Counted from the stretch's first letter, positions 47,526-56,683 are shown. The stretch: DNA of 64,000 bases from Paucibacter sp963740455 (GCA_963740455.1 CAVUEF010000006.1:1-64000), one strand, 5' to 3'. The notes: generated by a model not told the origin, from the sequence alone. A program made the numbers and translations.

Positions 47526-48431
47526 TCAGCCTTTGACCGCGCCTGCGGTCAGGCCGGACACGATGTAGCGCTCGAACATGATGGCCAGGATCACCGGCGG
47601 GATGATCGCCAGCACGCCAGCCGCGTTGATGAATGAAAAACTGATCGTGAAGTCGGATGTGAACGACGCCACGACGATGGGCATGGTCTGCGAGGCCAGC
47701 GTCTGCGTGAACATCAGCGCCAGCAGGAACTCGTTCCAGCTCGTCAGAAAGGTGAACAGCATGACCGCAACAAGCGAGGGCGTGGCCAGCGGCAGGAACA
47801 CGCGCAACAGAGTCTGCAAGCGCGAGCAGCCGTCGACGCGCGCCGCCTTGTCGAGTTCATCCGGCAGCGACTCAAAATAGCTGAGCAGGATGAAGATGCT
47901 GAACGGCACCGTGATCGCCAGGTAGGTGATCACCAGCGACGCCAAGTTGTCTAGCAATCCGAGCTTTCGGATGAACAGGAAGAACGGCACGACCAGCGCA
48001 ATGTCGGGGATCACGCGCGTGACCAGCATCAGGTAGATCGACGACGAGCGACCGACGAAGCGGATCTTGGCCATCGCATAGGCCGCGGGCACGCTCACGA
48101 TCAGGTTCAGCAAGACCACGATCACCGCGACGATCAGGCTGTTGCGCATCGCCGGCAACAGGTTCTTGGCGGTCGAAGGGATATAGCCGCCGGTGGCGGT
48201 GTCGCCTTGGCGGCGTGTCTCGTAGGTGACCTTCTTGTCGGCCTGGAATATCGCCGAGAAGTTCTGCAACGTGGGGTCGTGCGGTATCCAGTGCGGCGGC
48301 TTGGAGGTGATCTCCGCCTCCGACTGGAACGACGACGACACCAGCCACCCGATCGGCGCCAGCACATAGCCCAGGAACACCAGCGAGGCGATGGCCAGCA
48401 GGACCGGACGCATGAGTTTGGACAGGCGCAT
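47526..48431 (-). CDS. ABC transporter permease, MalG-like
   Basis: The 301-residue inner-membrane protein has an N-terminal helix (MRLSKLMRPVLLAIASLVFLGYVLAP), further helices, and the EAA-loop region FESLPDELDKAARVDGCSRLQTL that docks onto the ATPase. It starts in a one-base overlap with the upstream permease stop (TAATG). The frame is open upstream but that is shadow of the neighbouring gene. Confidence 0.94.
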   Translation of the reverse strand: MRLSKLMRPVLLAIASLVFLGYVLAPIGWLVSSSFQSEAEITSKPPHWIPHDPTLQNFSAIFQADKKVTYETRRQGDTATGGYIPSTAKNLLPAMRNSLIVAVIVVLLNLIVSVPAAYAMAKIRFVGRSSSIYLMLVTRVIPDIALVVPFFLFIRKLGLLDNLASLVITYLAITVPFSIFILLSYFESLPDELDKAARVDGCSRLQTLLRVFLPLATPSLVAVMLFTFLTSWNEFLLALMFTQTLASQTMPIVVASFTSDFTISFSFINAAGVLAIIPPVILAIMFERYIVSGLTAGAVKG

Positions 48432-49345
48432 TACAGCTTCTTGCCCATTGTTCGGATGATCGAGAAGGCGAGCAGGAAGGTCACCAGCGCCATCACGTAC
48501 GCGAGCGCGGCGCCGGTGCCGAACGAGAGCTTGCGGAAGGTCTCGACATAGACTTCCCAGGCCAGCACATGCGTGGCATCGGCTGGTCCGCCCTCGGTGA
48601 GGATGAAGAACATGTCGAAGTGGCGGACGGCCATCATGGTCTCGTAGATGATGACGAGCGCGAAGCCCGGTCGCAGCGAGGGCAGCGTGATGTGCACCAG
48701 GCGCTGCCAGACATTGGCGCCATCGACCTTGGCCGCACTGTAGAGGTCGGCGGGGATCGACTTCATTGTCACCAGCAGCAGAATCGCCGCCAGCGGCACT
48801 TCCTTCCACACAAAGGCGTTGGCCACCAGCGCCAGCGTCTTGTCCGGGTCACCCAGCCAGACCATGTACTTGTCGATGAAGTCGAGCTGGTACAGCAGGC
48901 CGTTGAGCGCGCCATAGCCCGAGTCGTAAATCCATTTCCACATCAGGCCGTTGGCCACATAGGGAATCGCCCAGGGCACGAGCAGCATCGCCGACAGGAA
49001 ACGCCGGCCGCGGAACTCCTCGTTGAGCAGCAGCGCCATCAGCGTGGCGATCACCATGATGGCCGTCACCGACATCACGGTGAACGAGGCCGTGCGCGCG
49101 ACCGACTCCCAGAACTGCGTGTCCTGGAAGATGCGAGCGTAATTGTCGAACCAGACGAAAGGCACGCGGTTCGGGCGCGTCAGCTTCAGGTCGAACAGAC
49201 TGACCCAGAACGAGTAGACGACCGGAAACACCGCCACGATGGCCAGCACAGCCATCATCGGCAGCAGGAACAGCATCGCGCTGCGCTGGTCGTAGCGGCT
49301 GACCGGAAAACGCGGCCGCGCGGCCGCAAGACTCTTGGCGCTCAT
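48431..49345 (-). CDS. ABC transporter permease, MalF-like
   Basis: The 304-residue protein has six or so hydrophobic helices beginning at FLLPMMAVLAIVAVFPVVYSFW and the EAA-loop IPADLYSAAKVDGANVWQRL. It belongs with the MalG-like partner encoded next and the binding protein encoded before. It starts 63 bases after the binding-protein gene. Confidence 0.94.
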   Translation of the reverse strand: MSAKSLAAARPRFPVSRYDQRSAMLFLLPMMAVLAIVAVFPVVYSFWVSLFDLKLTRPNRVPFVWFDNYARIFQDTQFWESVARTASFTVMSVTAIMVIATLMALLLNEEFRGRRFLSAMLLVPWAIPYVANGLMWKWIYDSGYGALNGLLYQLDFIDKYMVWLGDPDKTLALVANAFVWKEVPLAAILLLVTMKSIPADLYSAAKVDGANVWQRLVHITLPSLRPGFALVIIYETMMAVRHFDMFFILTEGGPADATHVLAWEVYVETFRKLSFGTGAALAYVMALVTFLLAFSIIRTMGKKL

Positions 49346-49408
49346 GATGGCTTTCGATCAAGCGAGAAGACGCAGCCACGCAAGCGCATGGCTGCGCCGA
49401 CAGACACT

Positions 49409-50728
49409 TCAGCTCTTCTTCAGATCGTTCCACGCATCGCTTGACTTCTTGAGCGCGTCTGCCACCGACGACTTGCCCACGATGGCCGATTGCCAGGCCG
49501 TGCCGTTCACTTCGTCCCACTCGCCGAACCAGCGCGAGACGACGTCCTTCTTGCGCGCAAGACGCTGTTGACGCTCGAACATCGCAATGTCGGAGTACTT
49601 GGCATACGAAGCCTTGATGTCCGGATCCTGGAACAGCGACTTGACGCCGAAGCCGCTGCCGATGTCGGTGAACATCAGCTTCTGGAATGTGTACTGGCCG
49701 TCGGCCTTGCCACCGAACCACTCTATGAACTTGGCGACGTTGGCGGCGCGCGCCTTGTCGGCCGCTGCCTGTGCGGTCATGCCGTAAAAGCGCATCCAGC
49801 CCACCGTGGCATTGCTGCCGCCGGGGCCGGCAGGCATCAGCGTCTGCTTCACATTGCCGGCAATCTGCGACTGCGCGGGGTCGTTGAGCGTGCGCACGCG
49901 GTAGCGGGCCAGCATCGCGAAAGCGTGATTGCCCGACGTGAACGACTTCAGGCCATTGAGCTCGCCAATCTCGACGCATGCCGGCGAGACAATTTTGTGC
50001 TTATTAACCGCATCCACGGCCCATTGCATCGCCTTGTGCGCGCCCTTGGTGGGATCGTTCATGACGGCGTTGCCCGCATCGTCGACGAAGCGTCCGCCGT
50101 TCGAGAACACCTGAGCTGACAGGAACTCGATCAGCCAGCTCTCGCGCGCCATCGACAGCATCAACGGGTACTCGGCGATGCCGGCCTTCTTCATGATCAG
50201 CGACTGCTGCAACACCTCGTCCCAGGTCTTGGGCGGCGCGTTGATGCCGGCCTTCTTGAGCTTGCTCTCGTCGTAGAAGAAGGCCATGTAGTCGTTGTAG
50301 TAGGTCAGACCGTATTGCTTGCCCTTGTATCGCATCGATTGGGTGCAGAAATCTTCGGCGTCGGCGTTGTACTTCATCAGCTCCGGATAGCCGTCGATCG
50401 GTGCCAACCAGCCCGCCTCGGCCCATTCCGGCAGCCAGCTGTCCGACACCCAGAGCGTGTCGATCGGCGCACTGCCGACGAACTTGGTCACCATCGTGTC
50501 GCGGTACTGCGCCCAGGGGGCGTTGCTGTAGTTGACGTGGATGCCGGTCTTCTTTTCGAAGGCGCTGATGTGGCTCTTGACCTGGTCGACCGCGGCCGAC
50601 CAGGCAAAGAAATTGATCGAGTCTGCAGCGTGGGCGCTCTGGCCCGGCAGCAACAGGGCCGAGCCAGCGGCTCCAGCCATCTTGAGGAATTCGCGACGGC
50701 CCGCGAAAGGTAGCTTGATCTCGCTCAT
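49409..50728 (-). CDS. Extracellular solute-binding protein, family 1, Tat-type signal
   Basis: The 439-residue periplasmic binding protein feeds the downstream permeases. The signal peptide has a Tat-like twin arginine (GRREFLKMAGAAGSALLLPG, ending AHAADS), then the mature family-1 fold starting INFFAWSAAVDQVKSHISAFEKKTG. Aromatic residues abundant in the cleft region (YYNDYMAFFYDES) fit sugar-type ligands. A Tat signal suggests the protein is exported folded. The exact ligand is unknown. Confidence 0.93.
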   Translation of the reverse strand: MSEIKLPFAGRREFLKMAGAAGSALLLPGQSAHAADSINFFAWSAAVDQVKSHISAFEKKTGIHVNYSNAPWAQYRDTMVTKFVGSAPIDTLWVSDSWLPEWAEAGWLAPIDGYPELMKYNADAEDFCTQSMRYKGKQYGLTYYNDYMAFFYDESKLKKAGINAPPKTWDEVLQQSLIMKKAGIAEYPLMLSMARESWLIEFLSAQVFSNGGRFVDDAGNAVMNDPTKGAHKAMQWAVDAVNKHKIVSPACVEIGELNGLKSFTSGNHAFAMLARYRVRTLNDPAQSQIAGNVKQTLMPAGPGGSNATVGWMRFYGMTAQAAADKARAANVAKFIEWFGGKADGQYTFQKLMFTDIGSGFGVKSLFQDPDIKASYAKYSDIAMFERQQRLARKKDVVSRWFGEWDEVNGTAWQSAIVGKSSVADALKKSSDAWNDLKKS

Positions 50729-50862
50729 ATCGTCTCCAACATGGTTTCAGTCGACGCCAAGACGGCAGATGCCGCACCTCCACGCCGCGTCAGCGGCCGG
50801 TGACTCAGTATTCACCCAAAGTTCTTTGTCGTCAACTGACGATAAGCGATGTCGTCAAGATC

Positions 50863-51558
50863 TCAGCGCTTCTTGCGCGCCACCGGCAACACCGCTCCCA
50901 GGCCGCCAAGGAAGGAGCGGATATGCATGGTGATGACGTCGTGCGATGACAAGGGATTGACATTGCCGTAGACATGGCGGCGGATCGCCAGGTGCGACAC
51001 CGCGCCGTGCAGTATCCAGCCGACTTCCTGCATTTGCGCTGCGTCGGCAGGTACCTTGAGCCCCTGCTCGAAGGCCGCTTCGGTCACCACGATTTCGAGC
51101 ATATTGGTGACGATGGCCGCGATGTAGGCGGGCGCGATCGCCACTTCGGCAAGCGACGCGTAAAGAAACATGCGCAGCCAACGCCGCGTCGTCACCGTGT
51201 CGTAGTACTCGAAGTAAAAGCGCATCAGTCGCTGCTCGACCGGCACACTGCGATCCTTCAGGTCAGAAAACCAGATCGCCTTGAACGAACCCGCGATCTC
51301 GCTGCGGTAGACCTCCTCGATCAGCGCCGCCTTGCTCGGGAAGAAGCTGTAGAGCAGGCGTTGCGAGACGCCGCAGGAATCGGCCAGCGCGCGCGTCTGC
51401 GCGGTCAGGCCGTACTCCGAGAAGAACTTGTAGGCCTGCGCAAGCAGTTGCGCGCGGCGCTCCTCGCGCGGCAGCCGCACTTGCACGGCCTTGTGCAGTT
51501 TGGCGCGCGGCGCGTTGCTGCGCCGGCTGGCTGCCAACAGGTCGGACTTGGCTTTCAT
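50863..51558 (-). CDS. TetR-family transcriptional regulator
   Basis: The 231-residue protein has a basic N-terminal tail, then the TetR helix-turn-helix (about 48-75, TRALADSCGVSQRLLYSFFPSKAALIEEVYRSE) and a helical ligand domain. It lies 134 bases upstream of the binding-protein gene on the same strand and is divergent from the NIPSNAP gene, so it probably controls the cluster. No clear operator palindrome was found in the 51559-51666 gap. Confidence 0.9.
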   Translation of the reverse strand: MKAKSDLLAASRRSNAPRAKLHKAVQVRLPREERRAQLLAQAYKFFSEYGLTAQTRALADSCGVSQRLLYSFFPSKAALIEEVYRSEIAGSFKAIWFSDLKDRSVPVEQRLMRFYFEYYDTVTTRRWLRMFLYASLAEVAIAPAYIAAIVTNMLEIVVTEAAFEQGLKVPADAAQMQEVGWILHGAVSHLAIRRHVYGNVNPLSSHDVITMHIRSFLGGLGAVLPVARKKR

Positions 51559-51666
51559 GGCGTGGCGCTTGGCTCGGGTACGCGCCAGATCAGGGCGCTT
51601 GTTTGTCGACTGGCGATACTATCCTCACAGGCTTCGTCTGCTTCCATTGACAGCTAAGGACAAACC

Positions 51667-51978
51667 ATGATTCTCGAAATGCGCACCTACCAGATCCAGG
51701 CCGGCAAGGCCGGAGAATTCCTGAAGATCTACCAGGACAACGGCCTGCACATCATCACGCGCTACGCCAAACTGCAAGGCTGCTGGACCAAGGAGTCGGG
51801 CACGCTCAACTCGGTGGTGTTTCTATGGTCGTACGACGACTACGGACACCGCAGCGGGCAGCGCGTCAAGCTCGGCCAGGACGCGCAGTGGCAGGCCTTC
51901 GTGCCGACCATCCTGCCCTATCTGGTACACCAGGAAAGCGTGTTTCTCAGCCCGGTGGCGTTCTCGCCAATCCAATGA
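51667..51978 (+). CDS. NIPSNAP-family protein
   Basis: The 103-residue protein starts MILEMRTYQIQAGKAGEFLKIYQDNG and continues with LNSVVFLWSYDDYGHRSGQR, the pattern of NIPSNAP proteins (dimeric ferredoxin-like alpha-beta fold). Bacterial members often sit in catabolic clusters but have no settled function. It is divergent from the TetR gene. Confidence 0.85.
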   Translation: MILEMRTYQIQAGKAGEFLKIYQDNGLHIITRYAKLQGCWTKESGTLNSVVFLWSYDDYGHRSGQRVKLGQDAQWQAFVPTILPYLVHQESVFLSPVAFSPIQ

Positions 51979-52091
51979 CATTCCGGGGGTCATCGCAGCG
52001 ATGCGTTCGCTGCTGGTAATGCGCACCGATGATGTCGATCATGAACGCCCGCTGATGGCCCTACGCTGATTGGAAGCAAGAACCACGCGGA

Positions 52092-52118
52092 CGATCCCGG
52101 CGCCCGGAAGTGCAAGCA
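52092..52118 (+). repeat. 27-bp dispersed direct repeat, copy 2
   Basis: Identical to 40848-40874 in the same orientation, lying in the gap between the NIPSNAP gene and the FAH-family gene. The copies are 11.2 kb apart. Confidence 0.85.
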
Positions 52119-52147
52119 CTTCAAGCGCACGACGCTGGCACTTGGGG

Positions 52148-52915
52148 CTAGCCGCCGTAGTTGTTGCTGAGCGTGCCGATGCCGTCGATCACGACGTCGA
52201 CGACGGTGCCGGGCTTCATCGGCAGCACGCCCAGCGAGGTGCCGCACAGAATCACGTCGCCGGGCTCCAGCGTCATGTCATGAGACAGGCGCGACACCAA
52301 GGCGGCGGGACTGAAAAACATGTCGCTCAGCGCGTAGTTCTGGCGCTCGCGACCCGCCACCAGCGTGCGCAGCTGCGCCCTGTCGGGGTCGAAGTCGGTC
52401 TCTATGACCGGGCCGAGTGCGCCAAAGCCATCGAAGCTCTTGGCGCGCGTCCACTGCGCGAACGAGCTGTCGCGGTGCAGCAGCTCAATCGCGGTGACGT
52501 CGTTGGCGCAGCTGTAGCCGAAGATATGCGCGGCGGCGACCGCTTCGCTCACGGCGCGTGCGCGGCGCCCAATCACCACGGCAAGCTCGCCCTCGTAGAC
52601 CACGCGGCCGTCGTACGAGGCGGGCGCGGCAATCGGCGCCAGGTGCCCGCAGGCGCTGCCGGGTGACTTGAGGAAGTACAGCGGTTCGCTGGGTGCGGCC
52701 CAGCCGTTCTTTTCGGCGGCGGCGCGGAAGTTGTTCCACAGGCCGATGATCTTGCCCGGCACGCACGGCGCCAGATACTCGATCTCGTCCAGTCCGAGCA
52801 GCTCATCGGTGGCCAGCGGTGCATCGAACATGGCGCCGCTGTGGCAGCGCAGCTGCGTGCCTTCAATCGTGCCAAATCCTTGGCGACCCCGGCAGGCAAA
52901 TCGGATCCACTTCAT
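52148..52915 (-). CDS. Fumarylacetoacetate hydrolase family protein
   Basis: FAH-family enzymes hydrolyse or decarboxylate 2-keto acids with a bound divalent metal. The 255 residues include KIIGLWNNFRAAAEKNG, the metal-binding region VVYEGELAVVIGRRAR, GYSCANDVTAIELL and FDGFGALGPVIE, then EPGDVILCGTSLGVLPMKPG. The ATG at 52915 follows AGGAGCGAG. Together with the molybdenum hydroxylase and dehydrogenases nearby it fits sugar-acid or aromatic-acid breakdown, but the substrate cannot be named. Confidence 0.9.
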   Translation of the reverse strand: MKWIRFACRGRQGFGTIEGTQLRCHSGAMFDAPLATDELLGLDEIEYLAPCVPGKIIGLWNNFRAAAEKNGWAAPSEPLYFLKSPGSACGHLAPIAAPASYDGRVVYEGELAVVIGRRARAVSEAVAAAHIFGYSCANDVTAIELLHRDSSFAQWTRAKSFDGFGALGPVIETDFDPDRAQLRTLVAGRERQNYALSDMFFSPAALVSRLSHDMTLEPGDVILCGTSLGVLPMKPGTVVDVVIDGIGTLSNNYGG

Positions 52916-53009
52916 AACTCGCTCCTGGTACTGGTTTCGGGCTCGGTGCAATCACGCGCAGCGCCGCAGCAGCCGCACAGGCAGGGCGCAGCTGCTGCGG
53001 CCACTCTCA

Positions 53010-53852
53010 TCACCGCAATGCGCGCAGTCGGCTTTGCAGCGCGGCGGCGTTGAGCGCGCCGAAATGCGCGTCCACCTGGCGGCCGCCGGCATCAAAGAAA
53101 ACGGTGGTGGGCAGGCCGCGCGAGCCGACTGCCGGCAAGAGTTGCGATTGCGCGTCGAGCAGCACTTCGCGCAGCGGTAGGTGTTCGCGCGCGAGGTAGG
53201 CGCGCACGGTGTCGGCCGACTCGCCCTGGTTGACGAACAAGAAAGCGATGCCGGGTTCGCGCTGCTGCGCCTGCGCCAGCATCGGCATTTCCTCGCGGCA
53301 GGGTCCGCACCAGCTGGCCCACAGATTGAGGACCACAGGACGCCCGCGCGCGAATTGCGGCAGGCTGGCGCGGGTGTCGGTGGCCAGCTCGGTGACCATG
53401 ATGGCGGGCAGCGATGGCTGATCGCGCAGTCCCAGGCCCAGTGTCGCCGCCAGCCACAGCGCGCTGCCTGCCAAGGCGCCGATCACAAGCGGCCGACGCA
53501 GGGCCGGCAGGCGCATGCCGCACCACGCCAACCATGCGGCGCCGGCGAAGGCGCCGGTGGGCGCGTGCCAGCCGCCGTCACGGATGTCCAGCGCCAACCA
53601 GGGCGTGGCCGCATAGGCGTCGAAGTTCAAAGCGAGGTGGGCGATCCGCGCGGCCAGCAAACCGATCAGCGCGGCAAGCCACAAGGCGTCGTAGGCGGCT
53701 CCTGCATGGCCGAGGGCGACGCGCCCCGGGCCTTCAACGCGCGCCTCGCGGCGCAACCGCCACGAGGCAAGGCCGGCGGCAATCCAGACCGCGCCCAGCA
53801 GCAACAGCGGCGCCATAGGCAAGGCCAGCGGGCCCAGAGAGATTGAGAGCAT
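53010..53852 (-). CDS. Membrane-anchored thioredoxin (TlpA-like) with Lgt-like N-terminal half
   Basis: The 280-residue protein joins a membrane half (about 1-145) and a periplasmic thioredoxin domain (about 150-280). The membrane half resembles prolipoprotein diacylglyceryl transferase in SLGPLALPMAPLLLLGAVW, GLLAARIAHLALNFDAY and IRDGGWHAPTGAFAGA, but the Lgt HGG motif is lost. The thioredoxin part has the redox site WASWCGPCREEMPML and the cis-Pro region SRGLPTTVFFD. It probably reduces periplasmic disulfides; Lgt activity is unlikely. Confidence 0.82.
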   Translation of the reverse strand: MLSISLGPLALPMAPLLLLGAVWIAAGLASWRLRREARVEGPGRVALGHAGAAYDALWLAALIGLLAARIAHLALNFDAYAATPWLALDIRDGGWHAPTGAFAGAAWLAWCGMRLPALRRPLVIGALAGSALWLAATLGLGLRDQPSLPAIMVTELATDTRASLPQFARGRPVVLNLWASWCGPCREEMPMLAQAQQREPGIAFLFVNQGESADTVRAYLAREHLPLREVLLDAQSQLLPAVGSRGLPTTVFFDAGGRQVDAHFGALNAAALQSRLRALR

Positions 53853-53975
53853 GAGCCAGTATCGCCGCAGTGCCGCAGCCGCTGCGGCTGGCGCAGCTGC
53901 CTTGACAATTCGCGAGCGAATCCAGGCTGCAAAATAGGGCCATCACCGAAAGCCACCCACTACCTGGAGAAACCG

Positions 53976-55061
53976 ATGAGTAAAGCGTTCAAGATTGCCG
54001 TGATTCCCGGCGACGGCATTGGCAAGGAAGTGGTGCCCGTGGGCCTGAGCGTGCTCGACGTGGCGGCCAGGCGCTTCGGTATCGACCTGCAATACACCCA
54101 CATCGACTGGGCCAGCTGCGACTACTACGCGAAGACGGGCGCGATGATGCCCGACGACTGGAAGGCCCGGTTGCAAGGGCACGACGCGATCTATTTCGGC
54201 GCTGTCGGCTGGCCGGCCACCGTGCCCGACCATGTTTCGCTGTGGGGCTCGCTGCTCAAGTTCCGCCGCGAGTTCGATCAGTACATCAATCTGCGCCCGG
54301 TGCGCTTGTTCGAGGGCGTGCCTTGCCCGCTGGTCGACGCCCAAGGCAAGCCGCGCCAGGCCGGCGACATCGACTTCTTTGTCGTGCGTGAAAACACCGA
54401 GGGCGAGTACACGAATCTGGGCGGGCGCATGTACGAAGGCACCGATCGCGAGATCGTGATCCAGGAAGCGGTGTTCTCGCGCCACGGCACCGACCGCGTC
54501 ATGAAGTACGCGTTCGAGTTGGCGAATTCGCGCAAGCGCAAGCATCTGACGGTGGCCACCAAGAGCAACGGCATCGCCATCAGCATGCCTTGGTGGGACG
54601 AGCGCGCCGACGCAGTGGCCGCGGGCTACCCCGGTGTGACGATGGACAAGCAGCACATCGACATCTTGTCGGCGCGCTTCGTGCTGCAACCGACCCGCTT
54701 TGACGTGGTGGTGGCGAGCAATCTGTTCGGCGACATCCTGTCGGACCTGGGGCCCGCCTGCACCGGCACGATAGGCTTGGCACCATCGGCCAGCCTCAAC
54801 CCCGAGCGCAAATTTCCGTCACTGTTCGAGCCGGTACACGGCTCGGCGCCGGACATCTACGGCAAGAACATTGCCAACCCGGTGGCGATGATCTGGTCGG
54901 GCGCCCTGATGCTCGACTTCCTGGGCCGCCGCGACGCGCATGACGCCATCGTGAACGCCATCGAGATCGTGCTCAGGGAAGGGCCGCGCACGCCCGACCT
55001 GGGCGGCAACGCTTCGACGCTCGAGATGGGGCAGGCAATCGCGAGGCTGGTCGGCGCCTAG
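53976..55061 (+). CDS. Tartrate/D-malate dehydrogenase family (isocitrate/isopropylmalate DH fold)
   Basis: The 361-residue protein oxidises a 2-hydroxyacid such as tartrate or D-malate, often with decarboxylation. It has FKIAVIPGDGIGKEVVPVG, the substrate and metal motif VVRENTEGEYTNLGGRMYEG, SNLFGDILSDLGPACTGTIG and the NAD loop EPVHGSAPDIYGKNIANPVA. TtuC and DmlA give the closest remembered pattern; leuB is less likely. ATG at 53976 follows CTGGAGAAACC. Its neighbours suggest a role in hydroxyacid catabolism. Confidence 0.88.
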   Translation: MSKAFKIAVIPGDGIGKEVVPVGLSVLDVAARRFGIDLQYTHIDWASCDYYAKTGAMMPDDWKARLQGHDAIYFGAVGWPATVPDHVSLWGSLLKFRREFDQYINLRPVRLFEGVPCPLVDAQGKPRQAGDIDFFVVRENTEGEYTNLGGRMYEGTDREIVIQEAVFSRHGTDRVMKYAFELANSRKRKHLTVATKSNGIAISMPWWDERADAVAAGYPGVTMDKQHIDILSARFVLQPTRFDVVVASNLFGDILSDLGPACTGTIGLAPSASLNPERKFPSLFEPVHGSAPDIYGKNIANPVAMIWSGALMLDFLGRRDAHDAIVNAIEIVLREGPRTPDLGGNASTLEMGQAIARLVGA

Positions 55062-55063
55062 TA

Positions 55064-55690
55064 TCAAAACGAGTAGCTCACGCCAAGCTGAATCAAAGGC
55101 TTGAAACGCATGTCGCGCAAGGTCTCGTCCAGGCCTTGCGCCGGATTGGCGCTACCGCCCAGTCGCAGGTCGTTGTTGGCACCGATGCCGACCAGGCCGA
55201 AATCGGCCTTGAAGCCCCAGGTGCCGCGTACCGATTGGCCGGTGTAGCCGATGCCGATGTAAGGGATGGTGGTGTTGACGTCCGCGCCGTCGTTGCCAGG
55301 GCTCCAAAGACTGAGCGATCGACGGCTCAAGGACAGGCCACTGGGTGCGCCGAGCGAATTGCCGCCCAGCGACAGTGCCACCGGCCCCATCAGCAAGCCG
55401 CTGGTGGCACGCAGACCTCCGCTGCTGTGCTGGCCCAGCCAGGAGCCGGTCAGGTAGTAGTCGCCCAACACACTGGCGCTGAGCAGTCGGGGGCTCGTGC
55501 CGTGCAACCCGCCAAAGGCGCTCAATGACGTGTCTACCGTGTTCAATTGCAGGCGACCTTGCAGACGCGGCCAACTGGCCTGATCAAGCGCGGTCCTCGC
55601 CCGCAGACCCTCGTCGGCATGGGCGAGCGAAACCCCTGTCAGAGACAAGGCCGACAGGGTTGCCAAGATAGAAATACGCAGGCTGTTCAT
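55064..55690 (-). CDS. Putative outer-membrane beta-barrel protein
   Basis: The 208-residue product has a signal peptide (MNSLRISILATLSALSLTG through SLAHADEG) and alternating polar/nonpolar strands rich in Gly, Ser and Thr, ending in the aromatic signature GVSYSF expected of a beta-barrel. The mid part has several strand pairs (GDYYLTGSWLG, YIGIGYTG, WGFKADFGLVGIG). No specific family is recognised. It converges on the dehydrogenase gene, two bases apart. Confidence 0.7.
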   Translation of the reverse strand: MNSLRISILATLSALSLTGVSLAHADEGLRARTALDQASWPRLQGRLQLNTVDTSLSAFGGLHGTSPRLLSASVLGDYYLTGSWLGQHSSGGLRATSGLLMGPVALSLGGNSLGAPSGLSLSRRSLSLWSPGNDGADVNTTIPYIGIGYTGQSVRGTWGFKADFGLVGIGANNDLRLGGSANPAQGLDETLRDMRFKPLIQLGVSYSF

Positions 55691-55822
55691 CGCGATCTCC
55701 CGGGCTGGCAAACATTTGCAGGGCGGGCCGGTCTGTATGACTTGGCCCGATGAGTTGAGTTCATGCTACCGCCGAGCAAATTCCCTTGTCTGTCAAGATA
55801 TGTGTGTTTTTCGCCGATGTTG

Positions 55823-56683
55823 CTACTTTGCCGTTACGAATTCACCCGGGCGTTGCCCACCGGTCACACGGGGTCGATCTCCGAGGTCGCGCCGGCATTG
55901 AATCTTTACAAATCCCGCAGCGTCCAGCATCCCGTGCACGGCCTGAGCCTGGTCGTAGCCATGTTCGAGCAGCAGCCAGGCCGCCGGACGCATGGCGGCC
56001 GGGGCGCCCGCCACAATGCTTTGCAGCGCCGCCAGACCGTCGCCGCCGGGCGTCAGCGCCATCTGGGGTTCATGGCGCAAGGCCGGCAGATGCGGGTCGC
56101 CGACGGCGATATAGGGCGGGTTGCTCAGTACCAGATCGAACTGGCGCCCCGAAACTGCGTCCCACCATGAGCCCGGATGGGCGTTCACGTCGAGGCCCAG
56201 ACGCCTGGCATTGCTGCTCGCGACGGCCAGGGCCGCGGCGCTGAGGTCGGCCATGTGCATGGCGACAAACGGTGCCGCATGCTTGACGGCCAGGGCGATG
56301 GCGCCGCTGCCTGTGCCCATGTCGACCACTTGCGGCGCCGATCCGGCGGGCATGCCACGCAGGATTTCCAGCGCCCAGTCGACCAGCACTTCGGTGTCGG
56401 GCCGGGGCACCAGCACGCCGGGGCTGACTTGCAGCATCAGGCCATGGAATTCCTTTTCACCCAGCAAGTAGGGCAAGGGGACATCGCGCAGGCGCGCGCT
56501 CACTTGATCGACGAATTGCTGGCGCTTGAGCGGGCCAAGCGCCTGATCGTCATGCGCCGCCAGCCAGGCACGGTCGGCCTTGAACAGCCGGGCCAGCAGC
56601 AGTTGCGCGTCCAATCGATCCAGCCCTTGATGTTTGGACCAAGCCAGCGCCTGGGCGATGGTGACGAATGCCGGGGCGTTCAA
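55823..56683 (-). CDS. prmC: Release factor glutamine methyltransferase PrmC
   Basis: PrmC methylates the GGQ glutamine of release factors RF1 and RF2. The 286-residue protein has the N-terminal helical domain, VSPGVLVPRPDTEVLVDWAL, the SAM motif VVDMGTGSGAIALAVK and the catalytic NPPY in VLSNPPYIAVG. It starts with a TTG in a four-base overlap (TTGA) with the prfA stop. prfA directly upstream encodes its substrate. Confidence 0.94.
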   Translation of the reverse strand: MNAPAFVTIAQALAWSKHQGLDRLDAQLLLARLFKADRAWLAAHDDQALGPLKRQQFVDQVSARLRDVPLPYLLGEKEFHGLMLQVSPGVLVPRPDTEVLVDWALEILRGMPAGSAPQVVDMGTGSGAIALAVKHAAPFVAMHMADLSAAALAVASSNARRLGLDVNAHPGSWWDAVSGRQFDLVLSNPPYIAVGDPHLPALRHEPQMALTPGGDGLAALQSIVAGAPAAMRPAAWLLLEHGYDQAQAVHGMLDAAGFVKIQCRRDLGDRPRVTGGQRPGEFVTAK

